Below are positions 11,662-20,971 of a stretch of DNA of 64,000 nucleotides, in pieces. A program made the position numbers and the translations under genes. Origin of the DNA: Massariosphaeria phaeospora (lineage: Eukaryota; Ascomycota; Dothideomycetes; Pleosporales); NCBI GenBank assembly GCA_011032825.1, contig JAADJZ010000002.1, positions 1,364,001-1,428,000 of the forward strand, written 5' to 3'. Each line of letters begins with the position of its first letter. Within the stretch, counting starts at the first letter, position 1. The notes under the pieces are model-generated. The model was not told the DNA's origin and did no database searches. It saw only the letters and a list, made by a program, of their open reading frames with translations.

Positions 11662-12702
11662 GGCTGGAGACACGGAGGTGTTCTAGATAGTAAGAGAAGA
11701 GCGTACGATTGACGAAGGTTGTGAATAAAGAAGCGATGTAGTGCGGAATGACGGGCTACAGGTTGTAGCCAGAGCAGCGAACAGCGGGGGTATATGAGCG
11801 ACCGAGAGAAACCATCAGGTTGATCGATCAGGACTGGTCCAGAAAACGGCAGCTGTGTATGCGAAAGGGAGTGTCTTGGCCTACGCATCTTCAGCGCAGC
11901 CATCTTGCGCCCGAAGTGCAGATCGCGGGTCATTGCTAGGCGGGGCTGTATTGAGGCTGGGTGCTTTGGATGAGTCTGACTTCAAACTTCAGGCAATCAA
12001 TATATCGTTTAACGTTTGCGTCTTTGATGTGCCGCGCAAGGAAAAGGTGCTGGTAAGATCTTGGTCGCCGACAGCTCTTGGTGTGAGGTTGGCCTTTTCC
12101 CCTGCTTCAGCCGCCTTTCCTTTTCCAGGTTGCCTCGGCTACCGCTGACGCCACAGGCCCAAATCCAGGAACACGGAACCCCAGAACCTCAATGATCAAT
12201 GGACGCCTGGCCCCGCCCGTCGCAGAACTCTGATAGAGTGGCTTGAACTTGGTAAGCGAGCGCGCTGAACCGCTGGCGGTACGGATAGTGGGCGCAAGGC
12301 GAGCTGAACTCTTACACGGCACGGTCTGGGCCAGCGGGTTGCCAGCGGGTTCCCATCTTCCGCAAGCCTCTTCATCTACTTCGCTAACCCATCAGTACGG
12401 TGGCTTTCTTACCCCATATCCACACTGAATTTCGGTCCTCTACGACGGCTCTTGACTGTCACTAGTCGGCATCATACCCATTCCACAAATGCCACTCGCG
12501 TCATTCCTAGCTGAAAATTCGTACGTTTCGACACCTTCGTCCGCTCTTCGTTCACACCTAACCGTGTAGAGTGGTTGGACAGTTGGTAGCTACATGAAGA
12601 TCCTTAACAGAAGTACGAGTAACGAAAACAGCCATACTACGCCTCCCATACACCAGGACCCCTTGTTCACCAACACCCCCCGAAGACGACTGCTTGCCCG
12701 GC
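11662..12702. other. Intergenic, promoter side of the protease-lectin gene
   Basis: There is no convincing gene. The nearest 200 bp upstream of the ATG at 11661 should hold the promoter, but I see no clear TATA or CCAAT box. Open frames here are under 100 codons, overlap on both strands and lack domains. Confidence 0.45.
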
Positions 12703-13740
12703 CTAGTAAAGCGCCAGAGTCCGCTGCTTCAGATCATACTTGGCATATACATCCATCCCGTACTGCTTATCCAGCCACTTCTCCAGATTGGGTAAGATCG
12801 CCACGAGGTTCTGGGCACCCATGAGGACCCTGGTGAGTGATTCCTCCCCACGGTCATTTCCATTCGTTCGAGGAGGGTCGATGCTCTTTCTATCATGATT
12901 CTTCTGTCCGTAACCGTAGTAGATGTTGTCCTGATAGTCCAATATCGACTCGATGCCCCACGCTAGCCAACAGTTGTAGGCGGCATAGCTCTCCAAGGGC
13001 TTGATCTTACTCAACGAATGATCCACGGGACTTCCGAGTGCCCCGTTCATCGTGATGAGCCAGTCCATTGCGTCTCTCCTCGTGCGGCCATTGATCATGT
13101 CGAGACAGGCATCGAAAAGCGTCTTCCAGGGTATAAAATGGCAGTATGAAGGATCGGATCCAGGAAGGCGGATGCTGGTGCCATCTTCATCCTTGATCGC
13201 CTTGTAGAGCTTGGATTGATCAAAGGACTTGTCTCGGACCCATTGCATATGGTCAATCGTGCGGTCAAGCCATACGTCGTCGATGTTGCGGGATTCCCAA
13301 TCGCTGTATGTGACGAACATGTCTGCCGCGGTGGGGTGCACGGGGAATCGCGGCTTTTTGGAGTATTTCTTGAAAGAGTTTGGATTGAGGAATGCAGGAA
13401 GTGAGGAAGACTTCGATCGAGGCAGTGTTCCCCTTTTGAGAGATTGACTTCAAGAGATATTCATAGGCAATCCCCATGCGTCAGAGTTTGGCGACTTTGA
13501 GGAAGCGAGACGCATTCAGCTTCGCTAAACCATCCCGTAGACGCCACGAATATACGCGAAAGTCTTGGTCTGCTCCTGTGGCTGACCCACAGTGGAGTCT
13601 GGACTTTGTGACGGCATCCTGGAACGCACGCGTGGCGTCAAGATTCATGCTGTAAATATCGAAGGCTTGTGGTGGTTTATCTAGAGGGTTTCAACCAACG
13701 ACGAGCGTTCAAATTCAAACCCTCTTGGAACTTGGCGAAC
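12703..13740 (-). pseudogene. Decayed gene of unknown family (one nonsense, two frameshifts)
   Basis: Coding-like peptide continues across three breaks. From the 5' side: a piece reading FQEGLNLNARRWLKPS (to ~13690), a frame change, then DKPPQAFDIYSMNLDATRAF...RFLKVAKL, an in-frame TGA at 13483-13481, the same frame resuming RMGIAYEYLLKSISQ...SCIPQSKLF, a second frame change near 13375, and finally KKYSKKPRFPVHPTAADMF running to the TAG at 12703. The last piece (about 212 codons) contains VTYSDWESRNIDDVWLD and CWLAWGIESILDYQD. No ATG opens the last piece at its natural left boundary. I do not recognise the family and no catalytic motif stands out. A gene with unusual introns is possible, but the TGA lies in an otherwise continuous frame. 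Confidence 0.6.
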
Positions 13741-14360
13741 CAATTCATGTCTGTCGCAGGTGTACGACGCTCAACAAGCAGGTCCGAGCAGCTATTACAG
13801 GTACCAATTAATGTCACGGGGAATACCAATCATTTTCAAGCTATGAGCTACTATCCGACGATTAAGTGAACCATGTAGGATATTAGGTAGTCACGTGGGC
13901 ATGTTTTTGCAGGTGGCACTCCCTACCCAAAATCCGGACACGACTTCGGATCGTCCGCTATCCGACTATCGAAGGTACCAAACAAGGGGCTGCTCCTGGC
14001 CTAAACTCCGCAGCATAATTCGTTCCTAATGCGCACGTAGGTAAATTTACCCACCTGCTATCCACAAGCCTGGTTCAGCCATTACCCAGTATGCTAGATT
14101 CAACAGATATTTGTGTAGATGAAGGTATACTATCTCTATCTTACTAGAAGCTCGTATAATGTCAAGAGGATCGCTTGAAGTCTATCTTCGGCTTTTGGCG
14201 ACAAGATTGGCGGACCTACTGCAGCTTGACGGACGAAGCGCGCGTTGAGTCCTGAAAGGATAGCGGTGGGTCTGATCAATGAACATGTATTGGCGGTTAA
14301 TTTGGACGCGGCTGTGGCTACATAAATTTAAATTTGGAAGAGAGAAGCGTAGCATTTTCG
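13741..14360. other. AT-rich intergenic stretch, nothing recognised
   Basis: No open frame above ~80 codons has protein-like content. Base composition is more AT-rich than the genes on either side and grades into the tandem repeat array that follows. Confidence 0.45.
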
Positions 14361-14865
14361 ATATGAAATAGTCAAGCCTGCTGGCGCTGTATACGGAACC
14401 CTTCCTTTCCCAAAAGGTCACCCAATTGACACGATATCTCGTATGGTAGGTACGATAGGCGTTTCGTTGGTATTAGGTTACTGTGGTGTAGTCTTTACTG
14501 GATTAGAGCATATCGTTACCAAATCGTTTTGAATTGATATGATTCATCCCGCTGACGCTGTATACAGGTGCCTTTGCTTCTCAAGAGGTTGCTTAATTGA
14601 CACGATATCTAGTATACTAGATACAGTAGGGCTTTGATGGTGTTGAGGTATCAAGATATAGTTCCTGCCGGATTGAGAGCGTAGAATTATCTCCTCAATT
14701 TTCAATTGATTCGGTTCGTCCTGTTGACACTGTACAAGGAACTGTTCGTTTCCTTTAAGTTTACTCTATAGCTACGATATCTGGTATAGTAGATACAGTA
14801 GGTGTTGTAAAGGCTGGGTTATAGAACATGGAAGATACACAGTCCAACTACGGTATCTCACAGGA
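14361..14865. repeat. Three diverged 171-172 bp tandem repeats, each with a dyad-symmetric core
   Basis: The landmark GCTGGCGCTGTATAC recurs at 14380, 14551 (GCTGACGCTGTATAC) and 14723 (GTTGACACTGTAC). A second landmark, ACGATATCT, recurs with its TATCT at 14435, 14606 and 14778, so the period is 171 and 172 bp. In the middle copy the second landmark is an 18-bp perfect palindrome at 14606-14623 (TATCTAGTATACTAGATA); the outer copies have imperfect versions. No coding frame is shared between copies. Confidence 0.75.
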
Positions 14866-14905
14866 ATCAAAGTTTTGTGTAGAGTGTAGTTAAGGTAATA
14901 GCTAT

Positions 14906-15856
14906 CTAGACGTCAATACGTATAAGCGCTCGCTGTGTAGCAAGAGAGACTTTGAGCTCTCTTTCCCCCTCTTCTAATCCTAGGCACTCGTTCCAATCAT
15001 AGCCTTTGAAGGCATTTTCGATACAGCCCTTTGCTTCCCACCAAAAAGTCCCATACCGGCAATACGCCTGCTCTTCAATAGTATCCCACTCTTCCTTATT
15101 AACATCCACGGGCTTCTCACGCGCAGTATAGTAATGTATGTAGTCTTTAAAATCAAAGACAACATCTTCGATCTCCGGCTCGAACTGTTTAATAGTAAAA
15201 TCTATGATTTGTCTTTTCCCGGAGCGCAGCACAACGTCAAAAACGACATGCTGGGGATTTTTGAGCGTAGGAATCCACAGAAGCGCCACTCTTGGTCAGG
15301 GCATCAGCTTGACAAAAAAAACGTCGGCGTCAAGGTACTCTAAAGCTGGATTAACACAATGTCTTGATATAGCGCGCTGCTTAGAGAAAAGTGTTATACC
15401 TTTGAGAAAATTGCTTAGCAGCGTTTTAACAAGCCAAACGGAAATTCCGCAAAGTCCAGTCCGGGGATAGCATTCCGCTACTACAGGCGGTATGACCTCG
15501 GGCTTCTTGCCAGGCTCACACTGTTCCAGAACATAGACATGGGCATCTGGTGGCATCTCTGCAGCCTCCATGTCCTCAGAATTCTGCCGGATTGCCCTGG
15601 CCAGAGGCCTCTTTGGGGCTATTTTGTACGCGGCTTCCAATATTTCTCTGACAACGCCGCAAATCACTTTCAAAAGCGCGTCTTCTTCTCCCTCTTCATC
15701 TGCTTCTTCTTCTTCCTCTTGTTGTTGTTGTTGTGGCTGTTGCTGTTGCTGTAGCCCTTCTTCTTCTCCCACCTCGATCCCCTCTCTCTCGGTAGGCGGC
15801 GCGGGTGCAGACTCGGAACGGATCGTGCCTTGCGGCAAGAAAATGGCGGAGGACAT
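14906..15856 (-). pseudogene. Unknown poly-Gln/Glu protein gene interrupted by one in-frame TGA
   Basis: The ATG at 15856 opens a frame that reads to 14906 with a single break, a TGA at 15298-15296 between ...VFFVKLMP and PRVALLWIP. Both sides keep the same frame, and the combined length is 316 codons. The N-terminus is low-complexity (QQQQQPQQQQQEEEEE followed by acidic residues, near residues 35-62). The rest looks globular (PPDAHVYVLEQCEPG, CRYGTFWWEAKGCIENAF). No known domain is evident. A CGA to TGA change would explain the stop. Translational readthrough, or expression of only the first 186 residues, are alternatives. An eight-base T run just before the stop could hide sequencing error, although the frame does not change across it. 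Confidence 0.55.
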
Positions 15857-16588
15857 GGAGGGCGAAGCGGCTTTTGGGAGATGTGTTGGTTTGCCGTTGT
15901 GTCCTGATTTACAAAGGGCTGCTCCTGGAGCAGAAGTCTACACTCACGTCTCATGGTCTGTGCGCTGAGCTCCGAAGGCCACTGGACCGCCAGACTACTC
16001 CGGGCCCCACTATCGGCCTATTAAGTTGCTGGCCCAATGCATAGTCACTGCTGCAAGGCCTACGATGTCTGTAGGACCGGTGAAGACAGAATTCGCCCAT
16101 TAATTCAGTCAAACCCTAGAGAGGATACTAGGGATAAGTGCCTAGGTGGTTTCATAAGCTTATCGTTACTCTGCGTGCTGCAGTCGAGCTGTGTAGGTGT
16201 ACGGAATCTTCACTTTTAGTGACGAAATCTTAGTGCCGAGGCTCCGAGAACATCTTCTCGAGTACTCTTGTACACTATGCAATGGAATACAAGCCTATCC
16301 CGTCTATACAGAGCCTGCAAATGGCCCAGACGATTGCAAATGCTGTACTATTGCCATTGGAGCCGTGCAGCAAGCAGTGCGGTAGCAATGGCACCAGATT
16401 CGAAGCAACAATGGCCCTGGGTACCGTGCTACGTTTTTGGTCCCCCACCCATGTCAATCTGCAGCAAAAGCGCGTCGTCATAACACCCCACCCACGTTCT
16501 CCTGCCCCATCCTCCTCAACCCAAACCACCCACGCACCATCTACTCTCTGCCCGTCTTTCTCCACGCCTACCCAACACCCTCCTCATC

Positions 16589-17584
16589 ATGAACAAACCA
16601 GAACTCTTCTACACCATCGAGTTCGAAGACGCGCTCGACACCACCATCTGCATCCACTGTTCCTCGCAGCTCCCCTTTGTCAAGCACCGCGCGAACGCAA
16701 CCTGCGACCGCTGCCACGCCTCCCTCCAGCAGCCACACCTCACAGCCGAAGCCTTCCTACGCAAGAAGATCTCCCTCATCTACAAGTTCGCGGTACACAC
16801 CACTCGAGCCAACTTGGCGAACAGCTTTGAGATCATGCGAGATCCCCATATCGTAGGGGGCACGGTGTTCGAGTTCAAGCGGGGAAACCCGTATGGTAGA
16901 GCAGCAAAGCTGCCGACAGTGCGCAGTTTGCGGGTCGGGGTGGCAGAACGGCGGTTGGGGAATGAGGAGAGGAAGTTGATGGATGAGGTGCTATTGAGTT
17001 ACCAGCAGTGCCATATGTACATGGTGTCTATGTACTTGCTTCTGAAGAAGGAGCTTCTTGGTAAGTCACTCAACTTCTGGACTCGAAGCCACATACTCGA
17101 TTTCCGCAACCCAACAAGACACCTCTCTTGCCCGGCACAACACCACAGCTAACACGCCGTAGAATCCGAACACGTCTTCAGCATCCAAGAAGTGACAATG
17201 GCGCCGAAGCACGTAGCCTGTGGCACGCATCTACTATGGCGCGTTACGCTCTGCACCGGCGAAATGTTCGCTGTCGCTTTTGCGGACCGCCAGCTTGGCT
17301 GGCTTGGCCTTGTCGTGCCCTGGGACGAGTACAAGATCATGCGCATAGACACCGAAGAGCTCGTCAAATACCAGCAATTCGGGACGAAGATGGAGAGCGA
17401 TTTGGCGGACGGGGCCGATAGGTCACGACGCCCGGGCGAGAACGACAAGGTGTTTTGGGAGCGGCTGGAAAGGGAGAAGAATGTGCAGTTGGGGCTGGGG
17501 ATACTGGGGGAGTGGAATGAGTGGAGAAGGAGGTGGAGAGAGAAGAGAAAGAGAAGGGGGAAGAGGCGTCAGGGGGTTGTTTGA
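16589..17584 (+). CDS. Zinc-ribbon/DRQLGW family protein, member 1 (intact)
   Basis: Exons 16589-17060 and 17163-17584 (102-bp intron, GTAAGT...TAG, phase 1) give 297 residues. Near the N-terminus is C-x2-C-x14-C-x2-C (CIHC...CDRC, residues ~21-41), probably one zinc site. A helical region with YQQCHMYMVSMY follows just before the intron. The second exon holds the family signature DRQLGWLGLVVPW and ends in a very basic Arg/Lys tail. Related genes at 28, 31 and 34 kb share the same layout and intron position. I do not recognise the family outside this window, and no enzyme motif is visible. The basic tail, absent from the paralogs, could be a nuclear or nucleic-acid-binding signal (inference). 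The gene appears intact, unlike several neighbours. Confidence 0.75.
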
Positions 17585-17969
17585 GCGTGTAGTTATTTTG
17601 GGCTGTCATTTTGTAGAGGATTGTCTTTGAATATCACAAGTTGCAATTCTCTCACATGCAGGGCAGAGCGTTGGTTGTCGCAAAGCATAGTGTGGGCATC
17701 TGGAGTTGGTTTGCTTGTACGGTTGGAAGAGACGAAGGTAAGAGAGGAACGCAACGCTGCAAGTCCTTGACGTATCCTGATGCTACGGCTGCTACTGCCG
17801 ATTGACTGTGTGTTGCTGGAGAGTCCTCATCTGGCAGCTCTTCCGTTACCCTATAGTATTCCATCCCCACCAATAATTCCCTCATAGCAGCCCTCTCCGC
17901 CGCCAAACAGCGTGCTTCTACACTACTCGCCACTCAATAAAGGCGACCAGTAGGATCCAGATGACCATA
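17585..17969. other. Intergenic, 3' flank of member 1
   Basis: Nothing recognised. A minus-strand open frame (17933-17652, about 93 codons) has no domain and starts inside a region leading into the repeats, so I do not call it. Confidence 0.4.
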
Positions 17970-18615
17970 GGAGTAAGTGCAGCCAGCTCGAGTATCGAAG
18001 AATTGGGAAGCGAGCGGCCAGTCTATCGCCCCAGCCGTACGAGCGTAAAAGTAGCCATCATCTGGAAATTGCACGCCAAAATCCCATTCTTCAAGACGCG
18101 GCAACAGCTCACAGTCGCAATCCAAGAGACAAGAGGGGAGTAGTCCGTGCCCATGCTGCCCCAGAACACTGCTCCAGCTCATACAGTCGCCCTGCTCTAG
18201 CTCAAGTATCAGAGAAGCGGTTGCTTCATCGCCTCAGCCCTACAAGCGTAGTCGTAACCATCATCCGTAACTCTTCAGCCACAAACCCATTCTCAAGACC
18301 CCGTAACAGCCTACAGTGGCGATCTAGGAGACAGGCCGGAGAGTAGTCCGCGCCCACGCTCCCCCAGAACGCAAGACTCAGACGCAGGGCATGGACAATT
18401 GAAGCATCAACCGCCCGTCCATACGAGCGTAGTAGTAACCACCATCTGTGACTTGTAAGCCACCCATCTATCCTCGAGACTCGGCAACATCCCGCAATTG
18501 CGATCCAAGAGTTTGACGTAGCCTCGAGCAAGGCAGGGGTGTAGGACGGGGCCCGCGCTCCATTGACTGGAGAATTAGACGCAGGGCAGGGCAGGAGCAA
18601 GTGGAGAGCCAAAAG
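17970..18615. repeat. Three diverged ~180-200 bp tandem repeats with a relic peptide motif
   Basis: The landmark TCAAGAC(G/C)C recurs at 18091 and 18293 and, as TCGAGAC, at 18474. Around it are matching blocks such as GTAGTCCG(T/C)GCCCA and CTCATC/CATC(A/C)TC. On the minus strand the copies encode related but frame-shifted peptides: LLDCDCELLPRLEEW with PDDGYFYAR, then LLDRHCRLLRGLENG, and LLDRNCGMLPSLEDR with DGGYYYAR. Small indels throw the copies into different frames. This suggests a decayed internally repetitive coding sequence rather than plain satellite DNA. Confidence 0.65.
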
Positions 18616-18983
18616 GGTTCAAGCTGTTCAGCCGCGTCGTCAACCGCCCGCATGGCTTGACCGGTGGCATCGCCACCGTATCCCTCGCGCCAAATCGCCC
18701 GCCCATGCTTGAAAACTTCTTGATGTGTTGTGCTGGCGCGCGTCGTGTGGTATCGTATCGTATCGTGTTGTGGTAGATAAATGGCGGACCTATGTAGCAG
18801 TCAGAGTCGAGAGCAGAAGAAAAGGGCGTGTGGGCGTCCAGCCAGTTCAGCTCAGTTCAATTCCGTTCAGCTCGAACCGAAATGCATCTGCAGTGCTACT
18901 TCATGTGCTTCGTGTGTGTAGATGTATTTGGCGCGTTTTTGTCGAAGTGCCCTTCGACTTCGAGTCCGAAGAGGGTGGTGGCA

Positions 18984-19262
18984 TTGAGGCGCTGGCCGGC
19001 CGGCCGGTGGCTTAGATTGAGGTGGAGCGGAGGCGCGTCAGTATGTGGCATATCTCGCCAGTTGCTGCCACAGCTTCAAGGAAACAACGTAGAGAGGCAT
19101 GCTTAGCAGTCAAGTCCAAAGAGGTTGGTAGAATTGAGGCGCTGGCCGGCCGGCGGGTTGGCTTGGATTGAGGTAGAGCGGAGGCTCGTCAGTACGTGGC
19201 ATGCGGAGCCCGTAGCTGCAGTAGAAGCTGAGAAACGACGTAGAGAGGCATGCATACCAAAT
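18984..19262. repeat. Two-copy ~150 bp tandem duplication
   Basis: GAGGCGCTGGCCGGCCGG begins at 18986 and again at 19136. Both copies continue with GATTGAGGT(G/A)GAGCGGAGGC, GTCAGTA(T/C)GTGGCAT, and end near CGTAGAGAGGCATGC. GC-rich at the start. It lies next to the 18 kb repeats, but the unit is different. Confidence 0.7.
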
Positions 19263-20971
19263 CGCTGGACTGGCAGCGCGCCAGTGCACTGCATCATGAT
19301 GAAAAACATAGCCGCACCAAAGCCTCGTCCCTGCAAAGGTAGCCCTGCTTATCGATATGCCCATTGCAGCAGCACCGCACAGCGCCCCGTAGTATGACAT
19401 AGCCCTCCACCCATACCCTTGCCCGCCCCACTCTTCACCCACTAGCCAGCTGCCCAGCCCTCCGCACCCCCCCGTAATTCCACTCGTTTGCACGCCCCCA
19501 TCCTTCCCCATCCATCTAAACGCAGTTGTGCAATTAGATATACTATATATAATTGTTGCTTGGACATCTCTTCGTCTTCGGACACTCGGCTGACAAGTTC
19601 ACAGGTTCCTCCCCGTCCGCCGGATGGGTTAGAGTTCGATCCCCGGATCCCGATTTTTTGCTGATTTTTTTTTGATTTTTTTTTTGCATGGCTGGAGGGC
19701 CGGGCGGTGGATGGGTGCTTGAGAGGGATTTTTGGACGCGTTTTTAGGTCGGGATGGCGGGTTTGGTGGTGGTTGTGCGTGTGTTGTTGTTTTTGGTGGG
19801 CTGCATCCATGCTCTTCATGCTTATGTCTCCCGGCTACCCCATCTCCAACATCCGAGCCCCACGAACTTCAATGAGCCAAGTATCGACGTAGTGCTCCAG
19901 CACCGTGTTTACTCTTGCTCCAGCCTCAAGTGTCGAGCCTTACCTTGACTGCAGAACAAATCAAATAGGCAAAACACAGGAATCGAGGAATCGGGCAGGC
20001 ATAAGACGATAGTAACAAAGAATCGAGATATCGAGTATACGCAGCACGAGAATCAAGGAAGTAGACGAAGGACAGACATTAACATGATAGAGATCAAGGA
20101 ACAAACACCAAGACAGCCCTTACTCCAAACGATACACTTACTACACCCCAAACGCTACACTTACTACACCTCAAATCTACACTTCAAACAAACCTTTACC
20201 TATCCCTTAGACTTACTATACCAACTACATCTAACTTGGATCCTTTACAGACGGCCCCAAACGTCAAGTCTTACCTTACCTCAACTTACCAAGCAAAGCC
20301 ATGTCTTCTTAGACTTACATGAACAGATAACAAGGAACTTTAAGACGTAGACAGGGAGACGATGCATGTAGAACTAACGAACTGTGCATTGAAAACAGGA
20401 CAAATGACGAAGTATTCATATGGATAAGACGTATGCGGAATAGCAGATAGACAGAATACTATTTTCCCAAAACCAACCCGTACTTTTGGACTCACGAGTC
20501 TCTACCAAGACGAGCGCGATGCCGAGCCGCTTGCATCTCTACGAACACGCAACACTACATATCTATCCATCTATATACAAGCAAGTAGTAGCTATACGGT
20601 ACAAAGGGGGTATATATAGTAAGAACAAGAAAGGCCTCGTTCCAGCCAGCAAAGGCAGTAAGATGGATGATGGCCGAGAAGAAAGTCTAGACGAAGGGAA
20701 GGACCCAGACCACAGATGACTAACTCGAGGTGACGAAAGCGATGGCGAAACGCCGACTCGATCGAGGGTCTAGAGATGCAGAAAAGAAGAAAGAAAGGAA
20801 GGACGGGTACAGCCCTTGAAGTACGACGGAAAGAAAAAGGAAGACGAAAGACACCGACGCAAGCGAGCGATCGAACGACACCACCTATACCCACCAGCAA
20901 GCAATCCCAAGCCCATCCATCAACGCAGGACCGCTCACCACCAAAAGACGCACTCAAACAAACCCTCGCAC
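19263..20971. other. Long intergenic stretch without a clear gene
   Basis: Open frames up to ~125 codons occur, but they are low-complexity (His/Gln/Lys-rich) or overlap on both strands. The stretch 19660-19690 holds long T runs. The part 20080-20350 is strongly AT-rich with CTAC/TTAC repeats. The bases before 20972 probably carry the 3' untranslated region of the minus-strand gene that ends there. Confidence 0.4.

Noticed and set aside
19600..19680. GTTCGATCCCC followed by a T run, resembling a tRNA T-arm and Pol III terminator
   Set aside because: The bases before the loop do not pair with those after it, and no acceptor stem partner or A box lies upstream at tRNA distance.
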